NCBI GenBank assembly: GCA_031367505.1
Contig: JANLPY010000380.1
Location: 30,941 to 94,940 of the forward strand
DNA length: 64,000 bases
Origin: JAKFWF01 sp031367505
Lineage (GTDB): Bacteria; Pseudomonadota; Alphaproteobacteria; Rhizobiales; Hyphomicrobiaceae
Direction: 5' to 3'
Shown: piece by piece, positions 28,319 through 37,175 of the stretch
How positions within the stretch are numbered: the first letter of the stretch is position 1
How the letters are laid out: the number at the start of each line of letters is the position of its first letter
Made by a program: the position numbers and the translations under genes
The notes under the pieces: generated by a model
What the model was told of the DNA's origin: nothing
The model's database searches: none
Seen by the model: the letters and a program-made list of their open reading frames with translations, nothing else

Positions 28319-28497
28319 GACCGCGATTATCTGACGCAGCTACGCCAAGTCCTTATTCTGCGCCCTCGTGGTGCCGGACCAAGGGCTGTTTCGCGTGGCG
28401 ACAACGAATATGTAGTGGTTTATCTGTCGTGATGCCGGGTGCGGTAAGCGGCTTTGCAATCCAACCGCACCAGTATGAGATTTTTAGGAGAGCAGAA

Positions 28498-28869
<372 letters not shown>

Positions 28870-29014
28870 TAGCAAGCATCAGTATCCACCGGCATGGGCG
28901 AGCGGCGCAACGCTCGATCCACGCTAGTGCGAGCAGATGCACCGCTAGTTTTTTGCAAGATTTTTGTTCAACACGCCCTCAACACTGCCCATAGGGCATC
29001 GGAGTATCTGCCAG

Positions 29015-29416
29015 ATGGCAAAGGAAGCAGAAAAAGGCCGGGCGAAAGTTCGCCGCAAGGAACGCAAGAACATCACGTCGGGCGTGGCCCACGTGAATGC
29101 CAGCTTCAACAACACCATGATCACGATCACTGATGCGCAGGGCAACACCATTGCCTGGTCGTCGTCGGGCACCATGGGTTTCAAGGGGTCGCGCAAGTCG
29201 ACACCGTACGCTGCTCAGATGGCAGGCGAAGATGCCGGCAAGAAGGCAGCCGAGCATGGCGTCAAGATCCTCGAAGTTGAAGTTACCGGCCCAGGTTCGG
29301 GTCGCGAGTCGGCACTTCGCGCCCTGCAGTCGATCGGTATGCAGATCACCTCGATCCGTGACGTGACACCGATTCCGCATAACGGTTGTCGTCCGCGCAA
29401 GCGTCGTCGCGTCTAG
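29015..29416 (+). CDS. rpsK: 30S ribosomal protein S11
   Basis: 133 residues on the platform of the 30S subunit. NITSGVAHVNASFNNTMITI, STPYAAQMAGEDAGKKA and the end PIPHNGCRPRKRRRV are invariant segments. GGAG lies 11 bases before ATG 29015. The 145-base gap after rpsM is unusually long for this operon and has no gene. Confidence 0.98.
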   Translation: MAKEAEKGRAKVRRKERKNITSGVAHVNASFNNTMITITDAQGNTIAWSSSGTMGFKGSRKSTPYAAQMAGEDAGKKAAEHGVKILEVEVTGPGSGRESALRALQSIGMQITSIRDVTPIPHNGCRPRKRRRV

Positions 29417-29440
29417 AGCGGGTTTGTTTTAGGCATTAAG

Positions 29441-29460
29441 GGCGCCCCGACAGGGGCGCC
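29441..29460 (+). terminator. GC-rich hairpin between rpsK and rpoA (attenuator-like)
   Basis: GGCGCCCC and GGGGCGCC pair perfectly around a GACA loop, followed by only TTC rather than a T-run. A T-rich stretch lies upstream instead. It may slow RNA polymerase, mark a processing site or cause partial termination between rpsK and rpoA. Confidence 0.5.
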
Positions 29461-29569
29461 TTCACGCGTTTTCCGCATTTAGCGTCGAGCCTGCATTAGG
29501 TCCGATGTTCTACATGAAGTCCGATGGCCGCTTCCCCCACGCGCCGTCCCCAGCCAAGTGAGGCTCCCC

Positions 29570-30601
29570 GTGGCAACAACCGCAGTCCTACAGAAAAACT
29601 GGCAAGATCTGATCAAGCCGGCGAAACTTGAAATCCAAGCAGGTCGTGATCGCGATCGCGTTGCAACCATCGTCGCCGAACCACTCGAGCGCGGTTTTGG
29701 CATGACGCTGGGCAATGCTTTGCGCCGCGTGCTGTTGTCGTCGTTGCAGGGTGCCGCCATCAAGTCGGTGCAGATCGACGGCGTGCTGCACGAGTTCTCG
29801 TCGATCCCGGGCGTCCGCGAAGACGTCACCAACATTGTTCTCAACATCAAGGAAATTGCTCTGCGCGTCCATTCGGATGGCGTCAAGCGCATGGTGTTGA
29901 AGAAAGAGGGCCGTGGCCCCGCCAAGGCTGGCGACATCGAAGCCGGTTCGGACGTCGAGATCCTCAATCCAGAGCACGTGATTTGCACGCTCGATCAGGG
30001 CGCGTCGATCCGCATGGAATTCACGGCCGACATGGGCAAGGGCTATGTTGCTGCCGACCGCAACCGTCCTGAAGACGCTCCGATCGGCTTGATCCCCGTC
30101 GACAGCCTCTACGGTCCGGTCAAAAAGGTTTCCTACAAGGTCGAGAACACCCGTGAGGGCCAAATCCTCGATTATGACAAGCTAACCATGCAAGTCGAAA
30201 CCGACGGTTCGGTTCGTGCCGAAGACGCGATCGCGTTGGCTGCCCGCATTTTGCAGGACCAGCTCGCCGTGTTCATCAACTTCGACGAGCCGAAGCGCCC
30301 GACGGAAGAGACCAAGCATCCGGAATTGGCATTCAATGCGGCACTCCTCAAGAAAGTCGACGAACTCGAGCTTTCGGTACGTTCGGCCAATTGCTTGAAG
30401 AACGACAACATCGTCTACATTGGTGACCTCATTCAGAAGACCGAGTCCGAGATGCTTCGCACTCCGAACTTCGGCCGCAAGTCGCTCAACGAGATCAAGG
30501 AAGTTCTGGCCGCGATGGGTCTCCATCTCGGTATGGAAGTGCCGAATTGGCCGCCGGACAACATCGAAGAGTTGGCCAAGCGGTTCGAAGACCAGTACTA
30601 A
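29570..30601 (+). CDS. rpoA: DNA-directed RNA polymerase subunit alpha
   Basis: 343 residues. The N-terminal domain for dimerisation and beta/beta' binding includes QKNWQDLIKPAKLEI, EPLERGFGMTLGNALRRVLL and SSIPGVREDV. The C-terminal DNA- and activator-binding domain has LRTPNFGRKSLNEIKEVLA. The GTG at 29570 has GTGAGG seven bases before it and gives the family start; a GTG four codons earlier lacks a ribosome site. Confidence 0.98.
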   Translation: MATTAVLQKNWQDLIKPAKLEIQAGRDRDRVATIVAEPLERGFGMTLGNALRRVLLSSLQGAAIKSVQIDGVLHEFSSIPGVREDVTNIVLNIKEIALRVHSDGVKRMVLKKEGRGPAKAGDIEAGSDVEILNPEHVICTLDQGASIRMEFTADMGKGYVAADRNRPEDAPIGLIPVDSLYGPVKKVSYKVENTREGQILDYDKLTMQVETDGSVRAEDAIALAARILQDQLAVFINFDEPKRPTEETKHPELAFNAALLKKVDELELSVRSANCLKNDNIVYIGDLIQKTESEMLRTPNFGRKSLNEIKEVLAAMGLHLGMEVPNWPPDNIEELAKRFEDQY

Positions 30602-30602
30602 T

Positions 30603-30835
30603 CTTACGACCGCGCATGGCGGCCGGCTCCCCGACGGGGAGTCGCCATGCGCAACGAGAGTTCTTACTACCGCGCATGGCGGCCGGCTCCCCGGAGTGGA
30701 GTCGCCATGCGCAACGAGAGATTTTACTATTGCGCATGGCGGCCGGCTCCCCGGAGTGGAGTCGCCATGCGCAACGAGAGTTCTTACTACCGCGCATGGC
30801 GGCCGGCTCCCCGAAGGGGAGTCGCCATGCGCAAC
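30603..30835 (+). repeat. tandem repeat, four copies of a 60-bp unit between rpoA and rplQ
   Basis: Four head-to-tail units with a period of exactly 60 bases and only a few substitutions each. Every unit holds a dyad (GCGCATGGCG and CGCCATGCGC) and a GGAG-TCGCC-ATG arrangement that looks like a ribosome site and start codon. As 60 is a multiple of three, several frames stay open. From ATG 30647 one frame gives three repeats of a 20-residue peptide (MRNESSYYRAWRPAPRSGVA), then MRN and a stop at 30836-30838. I see no proof it is translated. The remaining gap to rplQ has no gene. Confidence 0.9.
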
Positions 30836-30904
30836 TAAAACGAGGCGAGGCCGCAGAACCTCCCCGGGAAACAAACCAAAACCTTTAACCTAGGACAAAC
30901 TACG

Positions 30905-31330
30905 ATGCGTCACCGTAAATTAGGCCGCCGCTTTAGTCGCGATCCCGGCCATCGCCAAGCAATGTTTCAGGCGCTCGCTTCAGCGCTGATCCGCCACGAG
31001 CAGATCGTCACCACGCTGCCGAAGGCGAAAGACCTGAAGCGGGTCGTCGAGAAGTTCATCACGCTCGCCAAGCGCGGCGATTTGAATTCACGCCGTCTCG
31101 CCGCTGCCCGTCTTCGCGATGAAGACATGGCCAAGAAGCTGTTCGACGTGCTCGGGCCCCGCTACAAGGACCGCAACGGCGGCTACACCCGCGTGCTAAA
31201 GGCCGGTTTCCGCTTCGGCGACAGCGCCCCGCGCGCCGTCATCGAACTGGTCGACCGCGATGTGTCGGCCAAGGGCAAAGATGACAAGGCCCGCGTTGAG
31301 TCCGAGAAGGGCGCGGCAGCGTCCGCCTGA
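30905..31330 (+). CDS. rplQ: 50S ribosomal protein L17
   Basis: 141 residues. MRHRKLGRRFSRDPGHRQAM is the family start; GYTRVLKAGFRFGDSAPRAV and IELVD are conserved. The final ~20 residues are a charged tail. Normally it follows rpoA closely; here the tandem repeat pushes it ~300 bases away. A terminator follows. Confidence 0.98.
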   Translation: MRHRKLGRRFSRDPGHRQAMFQALASALIRHEQIVTTLPKAKDLKRVVEKFITLAKRGDLNSRRLAAARLRDEDMAKKLFDVLGPRYKDRNGGYTRVLKAGFRFGDSAPRAVIELVDRDVSAKGKDDKARVESEKGAAASA

Positions 31331-31362
31331 TCCTTTCTGACAGCACCCAATCGAATTTTCTT

Positions 31363-31392
31363 AGAGCGGCTTCGGCCGCTCTTTGCATTTGT
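31363..31392 (+). terminator. rho-independent terminator after rplQ
   Basis: AGAGCGGC and GCCGCTCT pair perfectly around a UUCG tetraloop, followed by TTGCATTTGT. It lies 33 bases past the rplQ stop and closes the ribosomal gene run. Confidence 0.8.
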
Positions 31393-31527
31393 GGATACGC
31401 CGCTGTGATGATCCAACTCTAGACGAACGCGCTTCGGCGTTAGATAGTTTGCTCCGTCGCGAGCGACGTCGGAGTGCATAAGGCTCCCAACAGCGGTGTA
31501 GATTGCCAAACGATAAAAGGGATGGCG

Positions 31528-32493
31528 ATGGTTCAGATCAATGATCTGTTTCAAACGGCTTCGGATGTTCGGCGCGACACATTCATGGGCGTAGAGCGGG
31601 TTGCGGCTGATGAGGTGCCAAAACGCGCGATCGCGGTGATGGGCATTCCAGGTGCGACGCCGTATGCCTCGACGGGTGCCTACTGCCGCGCAGCACCTGT
31701 GGCAATACGAGATGAAATCGCCCGCTACTCGAGCACGATCACGCATCACAACTTTGATCTCGGAGGCGCTTTGCTCCCCGAGGGAGCTCGGCTCGTCGAC
31801 GTTGGAGATCTGGAATTCGATGCCAACGACTTTGCCGCCAACCGTCAGCGCATTCGAAATACGGTGAGTATGTTTCTCCAGCGGGGTGTGGTTCCCGTCG
31901 TGTTTGGCGGCGATGACAGTGTGCAGATTCCGATTATCGAGGCGTTTGCTGCTCGGAGCGAAATCACAATTCTGCAAATTGATGCGCACATCGATTGGCG
32001 TGACGAAGTCCAGGGCGAACGGCTTGGGCTTTCGAGCACAATGCGTCGGGCATCCGAGATGGCAGGAGTGACGACGATCGTCCAAGCCGGCGCCCGAGGC
32101 GTTGGCAGCGCACGCACTGCCGATGTCGAGGATGCGATCTCGTACGGGGTAAAGCTGTTTGACATGCAGCGCATTCGACGCGAGGGCATTGCCGCAGTTA
32201 TCGAGGCGATCCCGATCAACACCCCGGTCATCGTCTGCCTGGACGTCGATGGCCTCGACCCCAGCATCGTACCAGCGGTGATTGGGCGGTCACCCGGCGG
32301 ATTGATTTTCGGGGACGTGGCTCAGCTTATAATTGGCGCATCCGGCCGTGCGCCGATCGCCGGGTTCAACATCGTTGAGCTGGTGCCTGAGAACGATATT
32401 GGCGGGCAAGGGGTGCTCGTTGCCGCGCGTCTCGCGATGCTTGGCATTGGCCTTGCTGCGCGGGCACAAATTCGTTACGGCGCTCAAGCTTGA
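31528..32493 (+). CDS. ureohydrolase (arginase/agmatinase family) with altered first metal motif
   Basis: Members hydrolyse guanidino compounds to urea using two metal ions. The second and third motifs are intact: DAHIDWRD (Asp152, His154, Asp156) and LDVDGLDPS (Asp239, Asp241). The first motif, normally GGDHS, reads GGDDS, with Asp130 in place of the metal-binding His. Asp can bind metal, so activity is possible but metal choice or substrate may differ. ATG 31528 has AAAGGG six bases upstream and gives 321 residues. It stands alone after the ribosomal terminator. Arginase, agmatinase or guanidinobutyrase cannot be distinguished here. Confidence 0.85.
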   Translation: MVQINDLFQTASDVRRDTFMGVERVAADEVPKRAIAVMGIPGATPYASTGAYCRAAPVAIRDEIARYSSTITHHNFDLGGALLPEGARLVDVGDLEFDANDFAANRQRIRNTVSMFLQRGVVPVVFGGDDSVQIPIIEAFAARSEITILQIDAHIDWRDEVQGERLGLSSTMRRASEMAGVTTIVQAGARGVGSARTADVEDAISYGVKLFDMQRIRREGIAAVIEAIPINTPVIVCLDVDGLDPSIVPAVIGRSPGGLIFGDVAQLIIGASGRAPIAGFNIVELVPENDIGGQGVLVAARLAMLGIGLAARAQIRYGAQA

Positions 32494-32571
32494 GATCTCT
32501 GACTTCAATTGACACGGTATTCGGTTTATATGCCGTCTCATCGGGTCACTGCGAGTTAGGGATACGGCGCC

Positions 32572-33981
32572 ATGACGCTTCAATCTTCCATGCGCTTAGC
32601 TTTGATTTTGGTATTGGCGGCGTATGCCACACCGGTTGCCGCGCAGCGCAAGTTGCCGCCGCCATCGCGCGACGCGGTCCAGCTTTCGTTTGCGCCGATC
32701 GTCAAGCAGACGGCACCGGCTGTGGTGAATGTGTATGTGCGAACGCGGGTGCAGGCATTTACTTCGCCGTTTGCCGACGATCCAGTATTTCGGCGTTTCT
32801 TCGGTGATCGGTTCGGGCAACAGACCGAGCGTCAGCAGAATTCGCTGGGCTCTGGTGTGATCGTGAATTCGAGTGGGATCATCGTCACCAACACGCACGT
32901 GATCAAGGGCGGCGGCCAAACCGAAATTAAGGTGGTGCTCGCCGACAAGCGCGAGTTCGACGCCAAGGTCATCCTGCAGGACGAAAAGACCGACATTGCG
33001 GTACTTCGTATTGAAGGCGGCGACGGCAAGTTTCCGACACTGGAATTTGAAGATAGCGACAACCTGGAAGTTGGCGATCTGGTGCTTGCGATCGGCAATC
33101 CCTTCGGCGTCGGCCAGACCGTCACGCAAGGGATCGTATCGGCGCTCGCCCGTTCCGAAATCAGTCAGTCGGAAGCGCAAGTCTTTATTCAAACAGATGC
33201 GGCGATCAATCCAGGCAACTCCGGTGGCGCGCTCGTCGATATGGCCGGCCGGTTGGTCGGCATCAATACGGCAATCTTCTCACGCTCCGGCGGATCGCAT
33301 GGCATCGGCTTTGCGATCCCGTCAAACATGGTGCGGGTTTACGTCGAGAGCGCGATCTCGGGAAAGAAAGTCGAGCGGCCGTGGCTCGGTGCCAGGCTCG
33401 AGGCGCTGACCCGTGAGGTTGCCGAGGGCTTGGCGCTTGATCGGGCCTCCGGTGCGCTCGTCACGCGCGTCTGGGACAAAGGGCCGGCCGCCGAAGCGGG
33501 ACTCCAACCCGGCGACGTGATCACCGCGGTCGATGGCGTGGAAGTGGCGGATGCGCGCAGCGTGTTTTATCGTTTGGCGACGCGAGGTGTTGGCAATCGC
33601 GTTCGCTTCGATGTGTTGCGCAAGGGGCGAATTCAAGCGGTGACGATTGCGCTGCGCATCGCGCCAACGCCGACGAAGGATGACACGCGCAGCCTAACAG
33701 GCGCGCATCCCTTCGACGGGGCGCAGGTCGCCAATCTATCGCCATCGATCGCTGATGAACTAAGTATCGAGGATTACGAGGGCGTGGTCATTCAGGCGGT
33801 GCGAAGTGGCTCGACGGCGCAACGCCTCGGGTTCCAACCGGGCGATGTAATTGCCCAGGTCGGCAAAGAAGCGATCACATCGATCGGCGAATTGGAGCGC
33901 AACTTGGTACAACGTCAACGGACGTGGGCGATTGGCGTGAAGCGTGGCGGCCGGTTGATCCAATTGCAGGTGCAGGGATAA
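32572..33981 (+). CDS. periplasmic DegP/DegQ-like serine protease with two PDZ domains
   Basis: Envelope quality-control protease, 469 residues. A signal peptide (~1-25) ends at PVAAQ. The trypsin-like domain has the triad His (TNTHVI), Asp (KTDIAVL) and Ser (NPGNSGGAL). PDZ1 (~265-350) includes AGLQPGDVITAVDG; PDZ2 (~380-465) has RLGFQPGDVIAQVG. GGFDPF-type LA loop residues are short (FADDPVFRRFFGDRF). A stand-alone gene with its own ~80-base upstream gap. It could be named degP or degQ; the choice is not certain. Confidence 0.92.
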   Translation: MTLQSSMRLALILVLAAYATPVAAQRKLPPPSRDAVQLSFAPIVKQTAPAVVNVYVRTRVQAFTSPFADDPVFRRFFGDRFGQQTERQQNSLGSGVIVNSSGIIVTNTHVIKGGGQTEIKVVLADKREFDAKVILQDEKTDIAVLRIEGGDGKFPTLEFEDSDNLEVGDLVLAIGNPFGVGQTVTQGIVSALARSEISQSEAQVFIQTDAAINPGNSGGALVDMAGRLVGINTAIFSRSGGSHGIGFAIPSNMVRVYVESAISGKKVERPWLGARLEALTREVAEGLALDRASGALVTRVWDKGPAAEAGLQPGDVITAVDGVEVADARSVFYRLATRGVGNRVRFDVLRKGRIQAVTIALRIAPTPTKDDTRSLTGAHPFDGAQVANLSPSIADELSIEDYEGVVIQAVRSGSTAQRLGFQPGDVIAQVGKEAITSIGELERNLVQRQRTWAIGVKRGGRLIQLQVQG

Positions 33982-34059
33982 GTTCAATTTATTTTCGTAT
34001 GCTCGACTGAAAAAGTCGCCATATCCCCCCACACTGCCGGCACGTGAACGTTTTTGACA

Positions 34060-34680
34060 TCAAGCGCCGCGCCTGAAAAACACCGATAGATTGTTGGCGG
34101 GCATGGACCTTACGTGTGGATCGCCAAAGCCATTTGCGTGGGCCAAGTCGATAACGGCTTCGAGATCGCGGATGCCCCAATCGGCATTCTCACGCTTGAG
34201 GTTATGGTCGAACGCCTCATTGCTGGCGGACGTATGTTGCCCGTCGCGCCGGAAGGGGCCGTAAAGATACAACAGCCCGCCGGCTGCGAGTGTGCGACCG
34301 GCGCCACGCATCAACCCTTCCGCCGCGTGCCACGGCGCGATGTGAATCATGTTGATGCACACAACAACGTCCGCTTCCGTGATTGGCCAGATTTCCGCCT
34401 GCGCGTCGAGCGCGATCGCTGGTCGCACGTTCGTCAGGCCCGAATGTGCACGCCAGGCATCGATGCTCGCCAATGCGGCGGGCTCCGGATCGCTCGGCTG
34501 AAACACCAATTGCTGCGAACTGGACGACGCGATGTACATCGTGTGTTCGCCCGAACCGCTGGCGATTTCCAGAACGAGGCCATGTGATGGCAGGGCCGGC
34601 AACAACGCGTCACGAATGGCATCACGATTGCGCGCGGCGGATGGAGAATATCGGCGTAGGTCGTCGGATGGCGGCTTCAT
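34060..34680 (-). CDS. DUF938 family SAM-dependent methyltransferase-like protein
   Basis: 206 residues. LEIASGSGEHTMYIA is the SAM-binding motif I of this family, with DVVVCINMIHIAPWHA and LYLYGPFRRDGQHT its other hallmarks. The family is widespread in proteobacteria but its substrate is unknown. ATG 34680 has GGAGA five bases upstream; earlier in-frame ATGs at 34692 and 34707 are possible. It is divergent from the following dehydrogenase gene. Confidence 0.85.
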   Translation of the reverse strand: MKPPSDDLRRYSPSAARNRDAIRDALLPALPSHGLVLEIASGSGEHTMYIASSSSQQLVFQPSDPEPAALASIDAWRAHSGLTNVRPAIALDAQAEIWPITEADVVVCINMIHIAPWHAAEGLMRGAGRTLAAGGLLYLYGPFRRDGQHTSASNEAFDHNLKRENADWGIRDLEAVIDLAHANGFGDPHVRSMPANNLSVFFRRGA

Positions 34681-34843
34681 CGATCTCTCCATCGTGTTGA
34701 ACGCCATCGCCTAATGCTCGACCTATACGCGCTCCGCACGGCAGCTGTTACCGGCGAGCCGGTCTGGCGTGAACAAAACAGCCTTTCAATGCAAGGCGCC
34801 ATCGCGGCATAATCCAGCCAATCAACATGGGGAGGATGCCTGA

Positions 34844-35833
34844 ATGGCCACCAACAAGAAACGCATATTTGTGCCGCACGCTTTAGCGCCATCGGCGGTC
34901 GCACTGTTCGAGGCGCGCGAAGATATCGAGATCGTGCGGTTCGACAATCTGATATCGCCAACCGCTTTCAATGAGATGGTTGAGAATAGTTCGCAGCTCA
35001 ACGCGGCGGTGCTCGGTGCAACACCATTCAGTGCTGCAACCGTGGCAGTGGCCAAGGGATTGCAGGTCGTTGCTCGCATTGGCGTCGGCTACGATGCCGT
35101 CGATGTGCCGGCGTTGACGAGAGTGGGTGTGCCGCTGATGACCACCGGCATCGCGAACTCGCCATCGGTCGCCGAGCAAGCCGTGTTCTTCATGCTGCAA
35201 TTGTCGAAGCGCGGCACCGAGTTGAATGCGCTCGTGCAGGATGGAAAATGGGCCGGACGCATGGCGGTACTCCCCTCCGATTTGCTCGACAAGACTGTGT
35301 TGATTGTTGGTTTCGGGCGCATCGGCACACGCACCGCCAAGCGCTGTCTCGCTATGGAAATGAACGTGCTGGTTTATGATCCGTTCGTTACGCCTGAAGC
35401 GATCAAGGCGGCCGGTTGCGAGCCAGTGACCGATCTGGATGCGGCACTGGCGCGTGCCGATATTCTGACGCTGCATTGCCCGAAAACGCCGCAAACTGCG
35501 GGCATGATCAACGCGAGCCGGCTCGCCCGCATGAAGCCGACCGCGTTCCTGGTCAATACCGCGCGTGGCGGCATTGTCGACGAGGCAGCGTTGCATGCAG
35601 CGCTGGTGGGCAAGCGATTGGCCGGCGCCGGTCTCGATGTGTTCGAAAAGGAACCACCGCCGACCGACCATCCGCTGCTGAAGTTGGCGAACGTGATCGT
35701 CGCTCCGCACATCGCGGGCGTGACCACGGAGTCAGTCGAGCGCATGGGGCTGCAATCGGCACTCAACGTACTGAGCGTTTTCGACGGCAAACCGATCGCC
35801 GCCAACGTGATCAACCCCGAAGTGCTGGGGTAA
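34844..35833 (+). CDS. D-isomer-specific 2-hydroxyacid dehydrogenase
   Basis: 329-residue NAD-dependent enzyme related to 3-phosphoglycerate dehydrogenase and glyoxylate/hydroxypyruvate reductase. The cofactor loop is VGFGRIGTRTAKR; the catalytic Arg is in NTARGGIVDE, the Glu in DVFEKEPP and the His in APHIAGVT. There is no C-terminal ACT domain, so it is not a full-length regulatory SerA. GGGGAGGATGCCTGA lies before the ATG. It is convergent with the CoA transferase. Confidence 0.9.
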   Translation: MATNKKRIFVPHALAPSAVALFEAREDIEIVRFDNLISPTAFNEMVENSSQLNAAVLGATPFSAATVAVAKGLQVVARIGVGYDAVDVPALTRVGVPLMTTGIANSPSVAEQAVFFMLQLSKRGTELNALVQDGKWAGRMAVLPSDLLDKTVLIVGFGRIGTRTAKRCLAMEMNVLVYDPFVTPEAIKAAGCEPVTDLDAALARADILTLHCPKTPQTAGMINASRLARMKPTAFLVNTARGGIVDEAALHAALVGKRLAGAGLDVFEKEPPPTDHPLLKLANVIVAPHIAGVTTESVERMGLQSALNVLSVFDGKPIAANVINPEVLG

Positions 35834-35849
35834 ATGCAAAGCCGCCCCC

Positions 35850-37064
35850 TCAAATCGCCCCAGCTTCTTTCATCGCGGCAATGCGCTCGGGCGATAGACC
35901 CAATAGCCGTTCGAAGATTTCCGCATTGTTGACGCCGAGCGGAGGGCCCAGGTGATCGATGCGGCCGGGCGTCTCGGTCAATCTCGGCGCCACGTTGGCA
36001 ACCGCCAGAGTGCCCTTGCTGAATCTCGGGTCGGCGACGTGGGCAATATTTTCACGCGCCGCATATTGCGGATCGGCGAAGATTTCATTGATCGCATAAA
36101 CGGAGCCGCAGGGCACCTGGAATTCCTCGCAGATGCGCAATACGTCCGCCTTCAGCAAGCTCGACGTCCAGCGGCCGACGTGAGCGTCGACGTCGGCGCG
36201 ATCGTTCTCGCGGTTGGCCAATGCCGCCCAACGGGCAGGGGCGGCCATATCGGAATTTGCCATCGCATCGGCCAGCCGCTCGTAGATCTTGTCGTTGGTG
36301 CACGCGATGGCGATCCAGCGGTCGTCCTTGGTCGGATAATGGCTGTGTGGCACGACATTGACCGTGCCAGGACCCATCCGCTCGCGCACGAAGCCGCGGC
36401 TGTCGAACGCTGGCGCCAACTCGTCGAGGATGCGAAACACGGGTTCATACAAGCCGATGTCGACGACCTGTCCTTTGCCGGTGTTGTCGCGTGCCCGTAG
36501 TGCCAACAGTGCACCGTACGCGCCGTAAATTCCGGCAAGATAATCGGGGATCGTCGCCGAGCCGGGAGTAACCGGCGGGCGATCGGGGTAGCCCGCGAGA
36601 TAGGACAACCCGCCAAACGCGTTCGCAATACGCCCGAAGCCCGGGCGTCCGCTGTAGGGGCCGGTTTGGCCGTAGCCGGAAATCCGCACCATCACCAGGC
36701 GCGGATTGATCGCCGAAAGCACGTCCCAGCCGAGCCCCCACTTTTCCAGTGTGCCCGGCTGAAAGTTTTCGACCAGGATGTCGGAAATCGCCACCAGGCT
36801 CTTCAATACCTCCGCACCGTCTGGCTTGCGCAAATCGAGCGTGACGGATTTTTTGTTGCGGCATTCGGAGAGCCACGGCAGCGTCTCGCCGCACTCATGG
36901 ATTGACCCGAACTTGCGGAGCGGATCACCGATGCCAGGCAACTCGCACTTGATCACTTCAGCGCCAAACTCGGCGAGCTGGGTGGTGCAGAATGGCCCAG
37001 AGATAAAGCTCGAAACGTCGATGACGCGGATCCCGTCGAGGGGGCGCGCAGCTTTGGCGGTCAT
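35850..37064 (-). CDS. CaiB/BaiF family (class III) CoA transferase
   Basis: 404 residues. Family III enzymes move CoA between carboxylates through an aspartyl intermediate. GIRVIDVSSFISGPFCTTQLAEFGAEVIK is split over the typical start; NKKSVTLDLRKPDG, NFQPGTLEKWGLG and RISGYGQTGPY follow, and the catalytic Asp is expected in ATIPDYLAGIYGA. ATG 37064 with AAGGAC upstream is preferred over 37124. Substrate unknown (formyl-, carnitinyl- or other acyl-CoA). Confidence 0.9.
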   Translation of the reverse strand: MTAKAARPLDGIRVIDVSSFISGPFCTTQLAEFGAEVIKCELPGIGDPLRKFGSIHECGETLPWLSECRNKKSVTLDLRKPDGAEVLKSLVAISDILVENFQPGTLEKWGLGWDVLSAINPRLVMVRISGYGQTGPYSGRPGFGRIANAFGGLSYLAGYPDRPPVTPGSATIPDYLAGIYGAYGALLALRARDNTGKGQVVDIGLYEPVFRILDELAPAFDSRGFVRERMGPGTVNVVPHSHYPTKDDRWIAIACTNDKIYERLADAMANSDMAAPARWAALANRENDRADVDAHVGRWTSSLLKADVLRICEEFQVPCGSVYAINEIFADPQYAARENIAHVADPRFSKGTLAVANVAPRLTETPGRIDHLGPPLGVNNAEIFERLLGLSPERIAAMKEAGAI

Positions 37065-37175
37065 GGCAAGTCCTTCGATGAATATCGGCTTCTCTAACGA
37101 CGTTACGACGGTTGAGCCGATCAATGACAGCCCGATAGCGCACGGCTAGCGTGCACGATCATCGGGGCATTCGCA

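Noticed and set aside
30603..30835. CRISPR array
   Set aside because: The repeats touch end to end with no unique spacers and no cas genes are near.
35952..36500. Plus-strand frame opposite the CoA transferase
   Set aside because: It has no recognisable domain and fully overlaps a well supported gene.
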